Source: Branchiibius hedensis
Lineage (GTDB): Bacteria > Actinomycetota > Actinomycetes > Actinomycetales > Dermatophilaceae
NCBI RefSeq assembly: GCF_900108585.1
Contig: NZ_UESZ01000001.1
Location: 2,232,001-2,296,000, forward strand
DNA length: 64,000 bases
Direction of reading: 5' to 3'
A program made the position numbers and the translations under genes. Positions 1 through 8,737 of this stretch are shown piece after piece (the first letter of the stretch is position 1; each line of letters begins with the position of its first letter). The notes below the pieces were generated by a model that saw only the letters and a list, made by a program, of their open reading frames with translations, ran no database searches and was not told the origin of the DNA.

Positions 1-798
1 CAGGAAGAGCGTTCTGCCCTGATCCAGCAGGCTTTCCATCCGGTTGTAGCACTTCTCCCGGAAGGCCGCGTCGCCGACGGCCAGCACCTCATCGACCAGG
101 ATGATCGGTTCGTCCAGGCAGGTGATGACGGCGAATCCGAGCCGCACCTGCATACCGGAGCTGAAGTGCCGGTACGGGACGTCCAAACCAGCCCGCACCT
201 GCGGACCGGCGAAGTCCACGATGTCGTCCCAGCGCTCCTCCACCTGCTCCTTGCTCATGCCGTGCAAGCCGGCCGTGAGGTAGATGTTCTCCCGAGCGCT
301 GAGTTCGCCGACGAAGCCACCGGTGAGTTCGATCAGCGGCGCAACCCCCTCGTGCACCTTCGCCCGGCCCTCGTCGGGAAGCAGCGTGCCGGCGATCAAC
401 TTCAGCAGCGTGGACTTGCCACCACCGTTGCCGCCGACCAGACCGACGGCTTCACCGCGGCCGACTCGGAAGTTGAGATTGCGCAACGCCCAGAACGTAT
501 CCCGCTTGTGCGCGCTCTTGCCGGTGAAGACGATCTCCCGCAACGACAGGTTCCGTTTGCGCCCACGCAGGAACTCGATGCCCAAATCCTCGACCTCGAT
601 GACCGGCTCACCGGGCTTGGTCTTCCAGGTGACCGTCGACTCGACGGGCGGCAGGTCGTAGTCGTCGATGTGATGCTTGTGCTCGGGGTCGTAACCCGCG
701 GGGTCGTTGGCCTTGCGGATCGGGCGCCAGCGCAGTTTGCCGTTCTCGCCCATGATCGGCTCACCGATCGGGCCGAGGGGTGGCGACTGATCGGTCAT
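1..798 (-). CDS. ABC transporter ATP-binding protein for surface polysaccharide export (3' end cut by window)
   Basis: This is the nucleotide-binding subunit of an exporter of the Wzt/TagH type, which powers transport of a lipid-linked cell-surface glycan across the membrane. The frame is open to the left window edge, so the C-terminus is missing. Walker A (GGNGGGKST) lies near residues 122-130, the signature is the SSGM variant typical of Wzt/TagH proteins near residue 213, and Walker B (PIILVDEVLAVGD) is near 235. About 70 residues precede the ATPase core, rich in charged residues. The ATG at 798 is one base beyond the stop of the permease gene, so the two are co-transcribed. Substrate (teichoic-acid-like or other glycan) cannot be read from the sequence. 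Confidence 0.9.
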   Translation of the reverse strand, partial: MTDQSPPLGPIGEPIMGENGKLRWRPIRKANDPAGYDPEHKHHIDDYDLPPVESTVTWKTKPGEPVIEVEDLGIEFLRGRKRNLSLREIVFTGKSAHKRDTFWALRNLNFRVGRGEAVGLVGGNGGGKSTLLKLIAGTLLPDEGRAKVHEGVAPLIELTGGFVGELSARENIYLTAGLHGMSKEQVEERWDDIVDFAGPQVRAGLDVPYRHFSSGMQVRLGFAVITCLDEPIILVDEVLAVGDAAFREKCYNRMESLLDQGRTLFL

Positions 799-799
799 C

Positions 800-1642
800 T
801 CAGATCTCCTTGAGAACCGGGGATTCGAGCCTACGGAAAACCCACATGCCGAAGAACAGCCAGAAGACCGTGATGCCCGTGCAGGTCGCCCAGGCGAAGT
901 AGTCCGGCCGGATCTCGGTGCTGAGGAAGCCCAGGCGATACATGTCGTTGATGCCGGTCAGCGGGTTGAACTGCAGGATCAGTTTCGCCCAGGCGTGTTC
1001 CTTGTCCAGCATGCCGACGGAGTAGACGATCGGGGTCAGGTAGAAACCCATCCGCAGCATGATCCGCACGATCCGGATGAAGTCATCGACCAGCGCCGTC
1101 ACCGGCGCCATGACCAGACCAAGACCGACGCACAGGAAGAACTCCAGGATCAACGCCGGTATCCACAGCACGAAGCGCCAGTTGAGGTGGATCTGATCAC
1201 CGGTGACCGCGAAGAGCAGGATGAAGGCGATCAGGATGGGCAGCGACATCAGGTGCTCGATGCCCTTGGCGATGACGACCCGGATGACCCACAGTTCCCG
1301 CGGCAGGTTGGTCGAACGCACCAGCAAGCGCTCGGAGTAGAGCGCGCGCGCGGTCTCGTTGATCGAGTTGTTGAACCAGTTCCAGGCGAGCAGACCGGCC
1401 AACAGGAACACCACATACGGCGCGCCCTGGGAGCGGCTGTGCGCGATGTCGTGCGAACCGGTCGTTTTGATGCTGTAGATGACACCGAAGACGAACCAAT
1501 AGACCAGCGTCATCGCCAACGGGTCGATCAGCGTCCACAGGTAGCCCAGGACACTGCGGGCGTACCGGACGCGCAGATCCCGCCGGACGAGTGTGCCGAG
1601 CACCTTGCGGTATTCGACGATCCTGCGGAGACGTTCGAGCAT
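800..1642 (-). CDS. ABC-2 type polysaccharide export permease
   Basis: A 280-residue integral membrane protein of the Wzm/TagG family, the channel partner of the ATPase encoded immediately downstream. The N-terminus MLERLRRIVEYRKVL, followed by VRRDLRVRYARSVLG, is the amphipathic segment that precedes the first helix in this family, and about six hydrophobic segments follow. The frame stays open upstream of 1642, but the ATG at 1642 has an AAGGA ribosome site about nine bases upstream and gives the usual family length. The gene lies 47 bp downstream of a glycosyltransferase on the same strand, suggesting a three-gene glycan assembly and export unit. Confidence 0.88.
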   Translation of the reverse strand: MLERLRRIVEYRKVLGTLVRRDLRVRYARSVLGYLWTLIDPLAMTLVYWFVFGVIYSIKTTGSHDIAHSRSQGAPYVVFLLAGLLAWNWFNNSINETARALYSERLLVRSTNLPRELWVIRVVIAKGIEHLMSLPILIAFILLFAVTGDQIHLNWRFVLWIPALILEFFLCVGLGLVMAPVTALVDDFIRIVRIMLRMGFYLTPIVYSVGMLDKEHAWAKLILQFNPLTGINDMYRLGFLSTEIRPDYFAWATCTGITVFWLFFGMWVFRRLESPVLKEI

Positions 1643-1689
1643 TGACGTGTGATCCTTACGTGGTCGGGCGTGCCGGGTCAGGCTACCCG

Positions 1690-2688
1690 TCAGTTGCTGG
1701 ATGTCCCCTGGGTGGTTTCTGGTAGCCGTACCCGGCTGGTGAGGAATCCCCACCCCCAGGACAGATGCATGGTGGCCAGTACGCCGGGTAGCAGCGCCCG
1801 CACCTTCGGCGCCTGCCCGCGCGAGATGGCCAGGCCACCCACCCCAACAGCTCCGACGTAACCCAGTGGGATGACCCATAGCGGTCGCCAGACCAGACCG
1901 CCCAGCGTCCCGCCGGCGATCGCCACCAGGGCGGTGGGGGGCGCGAGGTAGCGCAGGTTGATCGAACCGCGATGCTCGCGGGCCACGACGCGCCGCCAGG
2001 TGCCGTACTGCTTGTACTGGGTTGCCAACGCCCGGAACGAACCGCGCGGCCGATAGGTGACCTTCAGGTCCGGGGTGAACCACACCAGCCCGTCGGCCTG
2101 CCGGATCCGGTAGTTCATCTCCCAGTCCTGGGCGCGGATGTAGCGCGGGTCATAACCGCCGACCCGGTCCAGCCAGATGCGATCGAACACCCCGAGGTAC
2201 ACCGTCTCGGCGGGTCCCGGTGCGCCACCTTGTTTGAACTTGACCCCGCCGACACCGATCTTGCTCTTCATCGCACACGCCACCGCACGCTCGAAGTCGC
2301 TGGTGCCCTCGGCGTCCATGATTCCGCCGACGTTCGCGGCCTGCTGCTGCGCCAACGTGCGCACGGCGGTGGTGAGGTAACCCGGCGAGAGAATTCCGTG
2401 CCCGTCGACCCGCGCGACCACGGGGTACTGCGACTTGGCGATCGCGGCGTTGAGGCCCTCCGGGGTCCGCCCTGAGGGGTTGTCAACCAGCACGATGCGT
2501 GGGTCCTGGGCGGCCAGCGCGGCCGCGACCTCATCGGTGCGGTCGTGCGACGGGCCGAGGGCCAGGATCACTTCGATCGGACCGGCGTACTCCTGGGCCA
2601 GGATCGCATCGACCGATTCCTTCAGGTGCCGTTCCTCGTTCAGAATCGGCATGATCACCGAAACTCCCAGCCCACTCTCGTCCAGCAC
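1690..2688 (-). CDS. Family 2 glycosyltransferase with C-terminal membrane segments
   Basis: A 332-residue GT-A fold glycosyltransferase. The start VSVIMPILNEERHLKESVDAI is the classic GT2 nucleotide-sugar binding opening, and RVDGH around residue 96 sits where the DXD-type metal site is expected. The last ~80 residues contain hydrophobic stretches, so the enzyme is probably anchored to the membrane with its active site in the cytoplasm. It starts at a GTG (2688), divergent from the LCP gene by 49 bp. Position upstream of a glycan exporter suggests that it builds the exported polymer. The sugar donor and acceptor are unknown. Confidence 0.85.
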   Translation of the reverse strand: MLDESGLGVSVIMPILNEERHLKESVDAILAQEYAGPIEVILALGPSHDRTDEVAAALAAQDPRIVLVDNPSGRTPEGLNAAIAKSQYPVVARVDGHGILSPGYLTTAVRTLAQQQAANVGGIMDAEGTSDFERAVACAMKSKIGVGGVKFKQGGAPGPAETVYLGVFDRIWLDRVGGYDPRYIRAQDWEMNYRIRQADGLVWFTPDLKVTYRPRGSFRALATQYKQYGTWRRVVAREHRGSINLRYLAPPTALVAIAGGTLGGLVWRPLWVIPLGYVGAVGVGGLAISRGQAPKVRALLPGVLATMHLSWGWGFLTSRVRLPETTQGTSSN

Positions 2689-2737
2689 CCGGCAAGGCTA
2701 CCCGGACCAGCCAGGTTGGCCGGTTACCCTCGCCTGC

Positions 2738-3871
2738 GTGAGCGGATCCGACGACCAGAGAGCGCAACCGATCCCGGTGCGCCACCGACTGCCGTCTACG
2801 CAACCCCAGCAGGCCACCCGCACGATGCCGGTCCGGCCCGCTGGACCGAACCGGCCGGCACCGCAGCCGGCGACTGCACCTGCACCTGCACGTAGAAAGC
2901 TGCCCCGCAAGTACCTGTGGCGGCGCATCCTCGTGGCGATGGGCCTGGTCATCGCCCTGTGGCTGGGGCTGCTGGCGTGGGCGGGATTCAGCGCGTGGGG
3001 TGCGGTCGACAAGATCGCGGCCTTCCCCACCGGGGACCGCCCCGCGGCGGGGTCGGGCACCAACGTGTTGCTGGTCGGCTCCGACTCGCGGGCCGGCCTC
3101 AGCAGTGAGGAAGCTCACGACCTCGGCACCGGTGGCTCCAACGTGAGCGAAGGCAGCGCGCACACCGACTCGATCATGCTGCTGCACCTGCCCTCCTCCG
3201 GCCAGCCGACCCTGGTCAGCTTCCCCCGCGACAGCTACGTGCCGATCCCGGGCCACGGCCGCAACAAGATCAACGCCTCGTTCGCCTTCGGCGGCGCACC
3301 GTTGCTCATCGAGACCCTCGAGGACGCCACCGGCCTGCGGATCGACGGTTACATGGAGATCGGTTTCGGCGGGTTTGCGGGTGTCGTGAACGCCGTCGGT
3401 GGGGTGCGGATGTGCTTGCCCGAAGCGGTCAAGGACGACTACGCCCACATCGACCTGCCCGCCGGTTGCCAGACCCTCAACGGCAAGGACGCACTGGGCT
3501 ACGTGCGCTCGCGGCACGCGTTCGCCGAGGGCGACCTGGCCCGGGCCAAGCACCAGCGCGAGTTCCTCGCCGCACTGATGAGCAAGATCGCCAGCCCGAC
3601 CAACGTGCTGATGCCGTGGAAGCTGCACAGCATCGGTGTCTCCGGCGCGCAGGGGCTGGCCGTCGACAACGAGATGTCGCCCTGGATGGCGTTGAAGACG
3701 GTGTGGGCGCTGAAGGGGATCTCGTCCAACGGAACTTCCGTGCAGGTCCCGATTGCGGGCAACGCCAGCACTAATGTGGGTGACGTGCTGCTGTGGGACA
3801 AGACGAAGGCGCTGGCTCTGTTCGAGGCGCTGCGCAACGACACGGCGTTGCCGACCTCGGTGTCGCCGTGA
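2738..3871 (+). CDS. LytR-CpsA-Psr (LCP) family glycopolymer-peptidoglycan ligase
   Basis: LCP enzymes transfer lipid-linked anionic polymers onto peptidoglycan outside the membrane. The 377-residue product has a proline-rich cytoplasmic N-terminus, one transmembrane helix near residues 65-85 and a complete LCP domain: VLLVGSDSRAG, HTDSIMLLHLP, SFPRDSYVPIPGHGRNKIN, and the late DALGYVRSRH motif. The basic/aspartate residues that bind the pyrophosphate are present. The open frame extends far upstream, but GTG 2738 is chosen because it gives family-like length and avoids overlap with the divergent glycosyltransferase. Neighbouring exporter and GT2 genes support a role in attaching the exported glycan. 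Confidence 0.88.
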   Translation: MSGSDDQRAQPIPVRHRLPSTQPQQATRTMPVRPAGPNRPAPQPATAPAPARRKLPRKYLWRRILVAMGLVIALWLGLLAWAGFSAWGAVDKIAAFPTGDRPAAGSGTNVLLVGSDSRAGLSSEEAHDLGTGGSNVSEGSAHTDSIMLLHLPSSGQPTLVSFPRDSYVPIPGHGRNKINASFAFGGAPLLIETLEDATGLRIDGYMEIGFGGFAGVVNAVGGVRMCLPEAVKDDYAHIDLPAGCQTLNGKDALGYVRSRHAFAEGDLARAKHQREFLAALMSKIASPTNVLMPWKLHSIGVSGAQGLAVDNEMSPWMALKTVWALKGISSNGTSVQVPIAGNASTNVGDVLLWDKTKALALFEALRNDTALPTSVSP

Positions 3872-4911
3872 AGCTGGGGATCCACCTCGGGTACTGGTCG
3901 GCCGGCCCGCCGGAGCACGCGCAGGAGATCGTCCGCGCGGCCGACGACCTGGGTTTCGATGCGATCTACAGTGCCGAGGCCTACGGCTCCGACGCACTGA
4001 CCCCATTGGCCTGGTGGGGTGCATCGACCAAGCAGATCCGCCTGGGCACCAACGTGATCCAGTTGTCAGCCCGGACTCCGACCGCCACTGCCATGGCAGC
4101 GATGACCTTGGATCACCTCTCCGGTGGTCGGTTCATCCTCGGACTCGGCGTCTCCGGGCCGCAGGTCGTCGAGGGCTGGTACGGCCAGAGCTACCCCAAG
4201 CCGTTGGCCCGCACTCGCGAATACATCGACATCGTGCGGCGCACCATCGCCCGCGAGGTCGTCACCTCCGCCGGACCGCACTATCCGCTGCCGCTGACCG
4301 ATGGTGGCACGGGCCTGGGCAAGCCGCTGCGTTCGACGTTGCACCCCTACCGCACCGATCTGCCGATCTTCCTGGGTGCCGAGGGCCCCAAGAACGTCGC
4401 GCTGGCCGCCGAGATCGCGGACGGCTGGCTGCCGCTGTTCTTCTCCCCGCGTAGCGACGACTTCTACCGGGCGGCGCTGGCCGAGGGCTTCGCGCAACCC
4501 GGGGCACGGCGTACGGCAACGGATTTCGAGGTGCATGCCTCGGTCCCGGTCGTCATCGCCGACGACGTGGACGGGGCGGCCGACCTCATCCGACGCAACC
4601 TGGCGCTGTACGTCGGCGGCATGGGGGCGCGCGGGCAGAACTTCCACCTGGACGTCTTCGTCCGGATGGGCTGGGAGGACGTCTGCGCGCAGGTGCAGGA
4701 CCTCTACCTGGAGGGCCGCAAGGACGAAGCCGCCGCCGCCATCCCGATGGAGATGGTCGACGACGTCGCGCTCGTCGGCCCGGCGGCGCGGGTCCGCGAG
4801 CAGTTCAGCCGATGGGAGCCGACCGTGGTGACCTCACTGCTGGTGCAGGGGGTCACCTACTGGCCGGACCCGCTGCGAGGACTGCAGACCCTCGCGGAGG
4901 CATTGCGCTGA
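3868..4911 (+). CDS. LLM-class F420-dependent oxidoreductase
   Basis: A 347-residue luciferase-like monooxygenase-fold flavoenzyme, probably using deazaflavin F420. The sequence begins KLGIHLGYWSAGPPEH and contains the family features LGTNVIQLSARTP, TLDHLSGGRFILGLGVSGPQVVEGWYG and IFLGAEGPKNVALAAEIADGW. The start is GTG 3868, which overlaps the stop of the LCP gene in a GTGA, giving translational coupling; an upstream in-frame start at 3793 would run deep into the LCP gene and is rejected. The physiological substrate is not inferable. The last 59 bases overlap the 3' end of the convergent acyltransferase gene. Confidence 0.88.
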   Translation: MKLGIHLGYWSAGPPEHAQEIVRAADDLGFDAIYSAEAYGSDALTPLAWWGASTKQIRLGTNVIQLSARTPTATAMAAMTLDHLSGGRFILGLGVSGPQVVEGWYGQSYPKPLARTREYIDIVRRTIAREVVTSAGPHYPLPLTDGGTGLGKPLRSTLHPYRTDLPIFLGAEGPKNVALAAEIADGWLPLFFSPRSDDFYRAALAEGFAQPGARRTATDFEVHASVPVVIADDVDGAADLIRRNLALYVGGMGARGQNFHLDVFVRMGWEDVCAQVQDLYLEGRKDEAAAAIPMEMVDDVALVGPAARVREQFSRWEPTVVTSLLVQGVTYWPDPLRGLQTLAEALR

Positions 4912-6145
4912 GGTAACGCCCGAGGCGCTGACCCGGTCGCTCGATCCAGCGGAACGTCCAGCCGCTGACCACCAGGATCGCCGTCAGCTGCACGGCGAAG
5001 ACCAACCAGCGGCCCGGAGTTCCGGTGGGCAGACGCAGCACGTGGGTGGCCAGCCAGGCGGAGGCGAAGTAGACGACCATGTGCACCAGGTACACCGAGT
5101 AGCTGACCTGGCCGAGCCAGGTCACCGCGCGCGGCCAGCGACGATGCCGGGCAGCAAGGGCCACCGCGAACGTGACCCACGCGGCCACGTAGGCGACCAC
5201 GAACGCCTGCCAGTTCGGGCTCAGGCTGGAACCAGTCCGGACCCCGCGGTCGAAGAGGAAGCCGCTCAGCGCAGCCGCCAGTGCAACGACCAGGACGACG
5301 GCGATGCCCGTACGTCGATCGAGGCGACCGTGCTGGGTCCGGTAGATCACGGTGCCGGCAAACATCGTCGCCAGAATCACGGCGCTTTCGAAGAACGGTG
5401 CTCGAGCGTTCAACGCCAGCGCGGCCAGGCCGGTCACAGCCAGGAGCACCGCCCCCTGGCGGCTGCGGCCGGTGCACACCAGCCCCAGACCGCCGATGAC
5501 GGCGGCGCTCACGGCAGCGATCAGGAGTTGGGTGGCTGTAGTCCAGGTCGGACCCGTCAGCATCTGGGCACTGATAACACCGCCGCCGAGCACCGCAGCA
5601 GCCGCTGCGCTGAGCGCGGCCGGTGTGCTGGCACGACGCACTCCCAGCACGAAGAACGCGCTGATCAGGAAGTAGAACACCATCTCGTAGCTAAGGGTCC
5701 ACATCACGGAGGTGAACCGGTGGGCCCCGGTGAATTCCGACATCAGGGTGAGATTGGCCAGGGTGTTCCAACCGGTGTGATCGAAGACCGACGGGTAGAG
5801 CGCGGACTGGTCATCCGGCATCAGCCAGCCCACCACGACCAGGACGATCAAGAGCGGATAGAGCCGGAAGATTCGACCGATCCAGAAGGCGCGTACGTCG
5901 CCGCTCCGCTCCAGCGACACCGGGACGATGTAACCGCTGACCAGGAAGAAGAGCATCACCCCGTAAATGCCCAGGTCGCAGTGCTGTCGTAGCCAGTCGC
6001 CACCGGGCACGAGCGCAAGCGTGCCGAAGTGCTGCACCACCACCAGCAGCGCAGCGATGGCGCGCAGTCCGTCGAGCCAGTCCAGGCGGGTGCGGTGAAC
6101 CGCAGGGCTGGTGGCGGTGGGGGCAGTCAGGGTTGCAGAAGTCAT
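4853..6145 (-). CDS. Acyltransferase 3 family membrane protein
   Basis: A 430-residue multi-pass membrane acyltransferase of the OafA/Acyltransferase_3 type, which acylates sugars of the envelope or of secreted glycans. The diagnostic N-terminal segment RLDWLDGLRAIAALLVVVQHF, with the catalytic-region histidine, is followed by GVMLFFLVSGYIVP and WIGRIFRLYPLLIVLV, and then about eight further hydrophobic segments ending in FRWIERPG. There is no SGNH extension. It converges with the F420 enzyme and overlaps it by 59 bp. Its start lies about 57 bp from the island boundary repeat, so before island insertion it probably lay directly downstream of the acyl-CoA dehydrogenase gene. Confidence 0.87.
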   Translation of the reverse strand: MTSATLTAPTATSPAVHRTRLDWLDGLRAIAALLVVVQHFGTLALVPGGDWLRQHCDLGIYGVMLFFLVSGYIVPVSLERSGDVRAFWIGRIFRLYPLLIVLVVVGWLMPDDQSALYPSVFDHTGWNTLANLTLMSEFTGAHRFTSVMWTLSYEMVFYFLISAFFVLGVRRASTPAALSAAAAAVLGGGVISAQMLTGPTWTTATQLLIAAVSAAVIGGLGLVCTGRSRQGAVLLAVTGLAALALNARAPFFESAVILATMFAGTVIYRTQHGRLDRRTGIAVVLVVALAAALSGFLFDRGVRTGSSLSPNWQAFVVAYVAAWVTFAVALAARHRRWPRAVTWLGQVSYSVYLVHMVVYFASAWLATHVLRLPTGTPGRWLVFAVQLTAILVVSGWTFRWIERPGQRLGRYLSAMPPRGSAVLAAGPASR

Positions 6146-6201
6146 CCCCCATGAGGCTGCTCACCGCGATTGGCCACCGGGTACACACGCCCTGAGCGGG
6201 C

Positions 6202-6232
6202 GCTGTGTGCTCAGCCCTTCAGTAGCTGCCGG
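6202..6232. repeat. Left copy of 31-bp direct repeat flanking the island (att-like)
   Basis: This stretch matches 20528-20558 at 29 of 31 positions, with the first 21 bases identical. Read on the minus strand it encodes RQLLKG followed by TGA, exactly the C-terminus of the acyl-CoA dehydrogenase gene that lies 14 kb away, but with different third codon positions (CGG CAG CTA against CGC CAG CTG). It is therefore a displaced gene 3' end, as left behind when an element integrates into the end of a gene. Confidence 0.75.
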
Positions 6233-6290
6233 AGTGGAGTCCAGCAGAGTAGTGCTGGACGACGGACCTGCTGACCCATTCGTCAACTCG

Positions 6291-6588
6291 CTACTGTCGG
6301 CGCAGGTGGTGTGCGGCGCCGGTACCGCGACGGACCGGAGCGGGCAACTCCCGTGGTCGCTTCCGGCACGGCGATCTCGACACCCGTGTTGGGACCCTTG
6401 ACGTCGCCGTCCGAAGCTGTGGCGAGGGTCTACTAATCTGGGGTGGTTGTTCGAACGCCTGCGAGAGGGCCGAACGCGCACTCACGAGCGTGGTGGGAAC
6501 TTGGTACTTGCTCGGGGTCACCACGCGGCGGATGGACAAGCTCGTCCGGACGTTGGGCATTACCGGCCTGTCAAGTGACCTCGGCAAC
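6291..6588 (+). pseudogene. Decayed IS256-family transposase fragment
   Basis: Several short stretches in shifting frames align in order with the N-terminal half of an IS256-type (Mutator) transposase. These are LLSAQVVCGAG from 6291, RHGDLDTRVGTLDVAV from 6364, PKLWRGSTNLGWLFERLRE from 6411 in another frame, and RAERALTSVVGTWYLLGV then TTRRMDKLVRTLGITGLS from 6469. In intact relatives these read like RHRDLDTRVGTLDVAVPKL and LLGVSTRRMDKLV. The DDE catalytic region and the C-terminus are missing, and at least two frameshifts are present. No terminal inverted repeats were recognised. It marks past mobile-element activity at the island edge. Confidence 0.75.
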
Positions 6589-6624
6589 TGTCGAGTGCCG
6601 CGGTCCAAGTACGGGTGCCCGCAT

Positions 6625-7119
6625 CTAGAGGGGCAGCTCGACAGAACGCGGTCGGTTGGAGCACGGGGCGGTTAGTGGGGCGCCACGGCGAGAAGCCGAA
6701 CGAGAGCGTCCGCGCACGGTTTCAGCCACTTGACCGGCCGCAGCATTCGGATCTTCATGCTCCCACACCCGAATCACGACCCACCCTGCTGCCACAAGAG
6801 CCTCATTCGTCTCAATGTCCCGTTCGCGATTGCGACGTACCTTTTCTGCCCAGAACTCCGCGTTCGCGATCGCGACGGTGTAGTGCTGGGGACACCCGTG
6901 CCAGAAACAGCCGTCGACGAAAACGGCGACCTTGGCCCCGAGAAAGACCAGGTCGGCGCGACGATTGAGCTCCTTCAACGGTCGGGCATCGACGCGGTAG
7001 CGCAAACCCGATGCGTACACGACTCTGCGAATTGCCAGCTCCGGTTTCGTGTCGCGCCACTGGTTCGCCTGCATGCTCCGCCGAACCTGGGCGCTCGAGG
7101 CCCAAGATCGCTTGGTCAT
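6625..7119 (-). CDS. vsr: Very short patch repair (Vsr) endonuclease
   Basis: Vsr nicks DNA 5' of T in T:G mismatches formed when 5-methylcytosine deaminates, protecting the genome from mutation by a C5 methylase. The 164-residue product carries the family pattern in full: MQANQWRDTKPELAIRR, GLRYRVDARPL, RADLVFLGAKVAVFVDGCFWHGCP, EFWAEKVRRNRERD and GWVVIRVWEHE. The catalytic aspartate of ADLVF and the zinc/active-site FWHGCP motif are intact. The final ~25 residues (SRSASRRGAPLTAP...) look like a non-conserved tail. It is the last gene of the defence operon, 52 bp downstream of the cytosine methyltransferase, its functional partner. Confidence 0.93.
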   Translation of the reverse strand: MTKRSWASSAQVRRSMQANQWRDTKPELAIRRVVYASGLRYRVDARPLKELNRRADLVFLGAKVAVFVDGCFWHGCPQHYTVAIANAEFWAEKVRRNRERDIETNEALVAAGWVVIRVWEHEDPNAAAGQVAETVRGRSRSASRRGAPLTAPCSNRPRSVELPL

Positions 7120-7171
7120 AAGAGGATCACCCCCCTGCTGCCGCCGTGCCTATGCAGCGCGCCACCGCGAC

Positions 7172-8737
7172 TCAGGGCCGACTCGGCCGCAGATACTCGT
7201 AGATCGCCTGCGCGATGGCCACTCCCAATGGGACCGGCACAGCATTGCCGATCTGCTTTGCGATCGCGGTCTTGGATCCGCACCATAGAAAATCGTCGGG
7301 GAATCCTTGAATTTTCGCGGCCTCGTAGTGGGTAATCGGTCGGTTGGCGATTGGATGAAGGTATCGACCTTTCTCCGGTTTGAAAAACTCCGTACGGATA
7401 GTCACCGACGGCGCGATCGGACTCATGCGGCCCATGACATCGGCGGCACCTGCATCGTGAGCGTCCCACGAGTCCGTGGAAAGGTACTCGAGAACGGCCC
7501 GGCGGCCGCTGCCGCGCTGGAAGGCCAAAACGCGGAATGCTTGGGCCTTGTCTCGCCCGGTGCGTTCGCGTACGAGTAGGCCGTTCCCGTCCTCAAGGTG
7601 GACGTGAAAAATGCAGTCCGGTACGGGCTTGCCACCCACCACCTTCCGGTAGACACCGAGCGGGTCAAGACCCCCGTCGGGGTCACGCCACGCTCCCACC
7701 TTCTCCAGGATGACATGGCTACCGTCCTCAAACCGACACACATATCGCCCTCTCAGATCCTTTCTATTACCGGCTGGCGGAATGGCCTCGTAGCGAGCTA
7801 GCGATATCGGCTCTGGGTTTCTGGTGAAGTGCAGCTCCGAGGTGCGGAACGGGCCCTCGAAATCGACGGGGACCCTCCGATCGGACTGCAGTTCGACGAT
7901 TCGACATCGGCGATTGGCTGGCAGCTTCGTCCCGGACAGCATCATCTGGGAGGTCTGTCCGAAGAGAGCACCCACCGTGATCCATGCTGGCCGTGGGCCA
8001 GCGATCCGCAACCCGCCGGGCTGCGCTGGGTTGTCCACGCGAGCCTTCGAGTGTGTCGGCATCGGGTAGCGCATCCGAATAGGACGTAGATCGTCGACAT
8101 CGGTACGCACGCCGATCACGATCGCCCGATGACGTACTTGCATCGCACCGTAGTCGGCGGCGTTTAGCAGATAAAGTCGCGCCCGCTGCCTTTTGGAGTC
8201 GCCAGCTGTAGTGTGAGGGGGTTCGCGAAGCTCGTAGTTCTTCAGGTCGCCGTTGCCGATTCGTGCCTGTAGGTCGGCAAACTCCGGTGAGCGCACGAAT
8301 CGATCGACGTTCTCGATCACGAAGACCTTGGGCTGCACCTCGACGACGACCCGGATGAACTCCTGCCAGAGCTTATTTCGCTCGGCTCCAACGCCCTCTC
8401 TGTTGAGCCCGGAGAAACCCTGGCATGGCGGTCCGCCGACAACGACATCGACCTCGTCATGCAACCAGGAGGGCCTCCAGCCCACGATATCCCGACAGAA
8501 GATCTGAGGCGGCTGGAAGTACGCGTGCCTCGAGGACGCTTTCCCGAAGTTAACGGCGTAGGACGCAGCGGCATCCCTGTCCCACTCAACAGCGCCGACG
8601 CTGCGGAACACCGGCCAGCCGCCAGCACCCGGCCGGAACTGGTGGAATCCCTCGGTGAGTCCGCCGCATCCTGCGAAGAGGTCGAGGACCGTGATCGGCT
8701 CGGTGCTCGGCCCCGAGTCGGGTGGTACCTGTGCCAC
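7172..8737 (-). CDS. DNA (cytosine-5) methyltransferase, DISARM DrmMII-like
   Basis: A 521-residue C5-cytosine methylase. Motif I (VLDLFAGCGGLTEGF, residues 17-31), motif IV with the catalytic cysteine (GGPPCQGFSG, ~99-108), motif VI (VIENVDRF, ~138-145), motif VIII (QVRHRAIVIGVR) and motif X (AKQIGNAVPVPLG) are all present, so the enzyme should be active. The variable region between VIII and IX is long, as in single-chain methylases that recognise their own target site. The start is GTG 8737, the only in-frame candidate before motif I. It follows the DUF1998 gene after 187 bp and precedes vsr. In DISARM the methylase marks host DNA so that it is spared; the same role is inferred here. Confidence 0.92.
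   Translation of the reverse strand: MAQVPPDSGPSTEPITVLDLFAGCGGLTEGFHQFRPGAGGWPVFRSVGAVEWDRDAAASYAVNFGKASSRHAYFQPPQIFCRDIVGWRPSWLHDEVDVVVGGPPCQGFSGLNREGVGAERNKLWQEFIRVVVEVQPKVFVIENVDRFVRSPEFADLQARIGNGDLKNYELREPPHTTAGDSKRQRARLYLLNAADYGAMQVRHRAIVIGVRTDVDDLRPIRMRYPMPTHSKARVDNPAQPGGLRIAGPRPAWITVGALFGQTSQMMLSGTKLPANRRCRIVELQSDRRVPVDFEGPFRTSELHFTRNPEPISLARYEAIPPAGNRKDLRGRYVCRFEDGSHVILEKVGAWRDPDGGLDPLGVYRKVVGGKPVPDCIFHVHLEDGNGLLVRERTGRDKAQAFRVLAFQRGSGRRAVLEYLSTDSWDAHDAGAADVMGRMSPIAPSVTIRTEFFKPEKGRYLHPIANRPITHYEAAKIQGFPDDFLWCGSKTAIAKQIGNAVPVPLGVAIAQAIYEYLRPSRP

Larger units (their letters stand above)
6146..6624. other. 479-bp gene-free stretch holding the left island boundary
   Basis: No intact gene is seen here. 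Reading left to right it holds about 55 bp upstream of the acyltransferase, the left copy of the island-boundary repeat (6202-6232), and a frameshifted relic of an IS256-family transposase (6291-6588). The stop of the vsr gene follows at 6625. Small open frames on both strands are explained by the relic or are chance. Confidence 0.7.

Noticed and set aside
2435-2737. N-terminal extension of the LCP gene
   Set aside because: It would overlap the divergent glycosyltransferase antisense and is not LCP-like.
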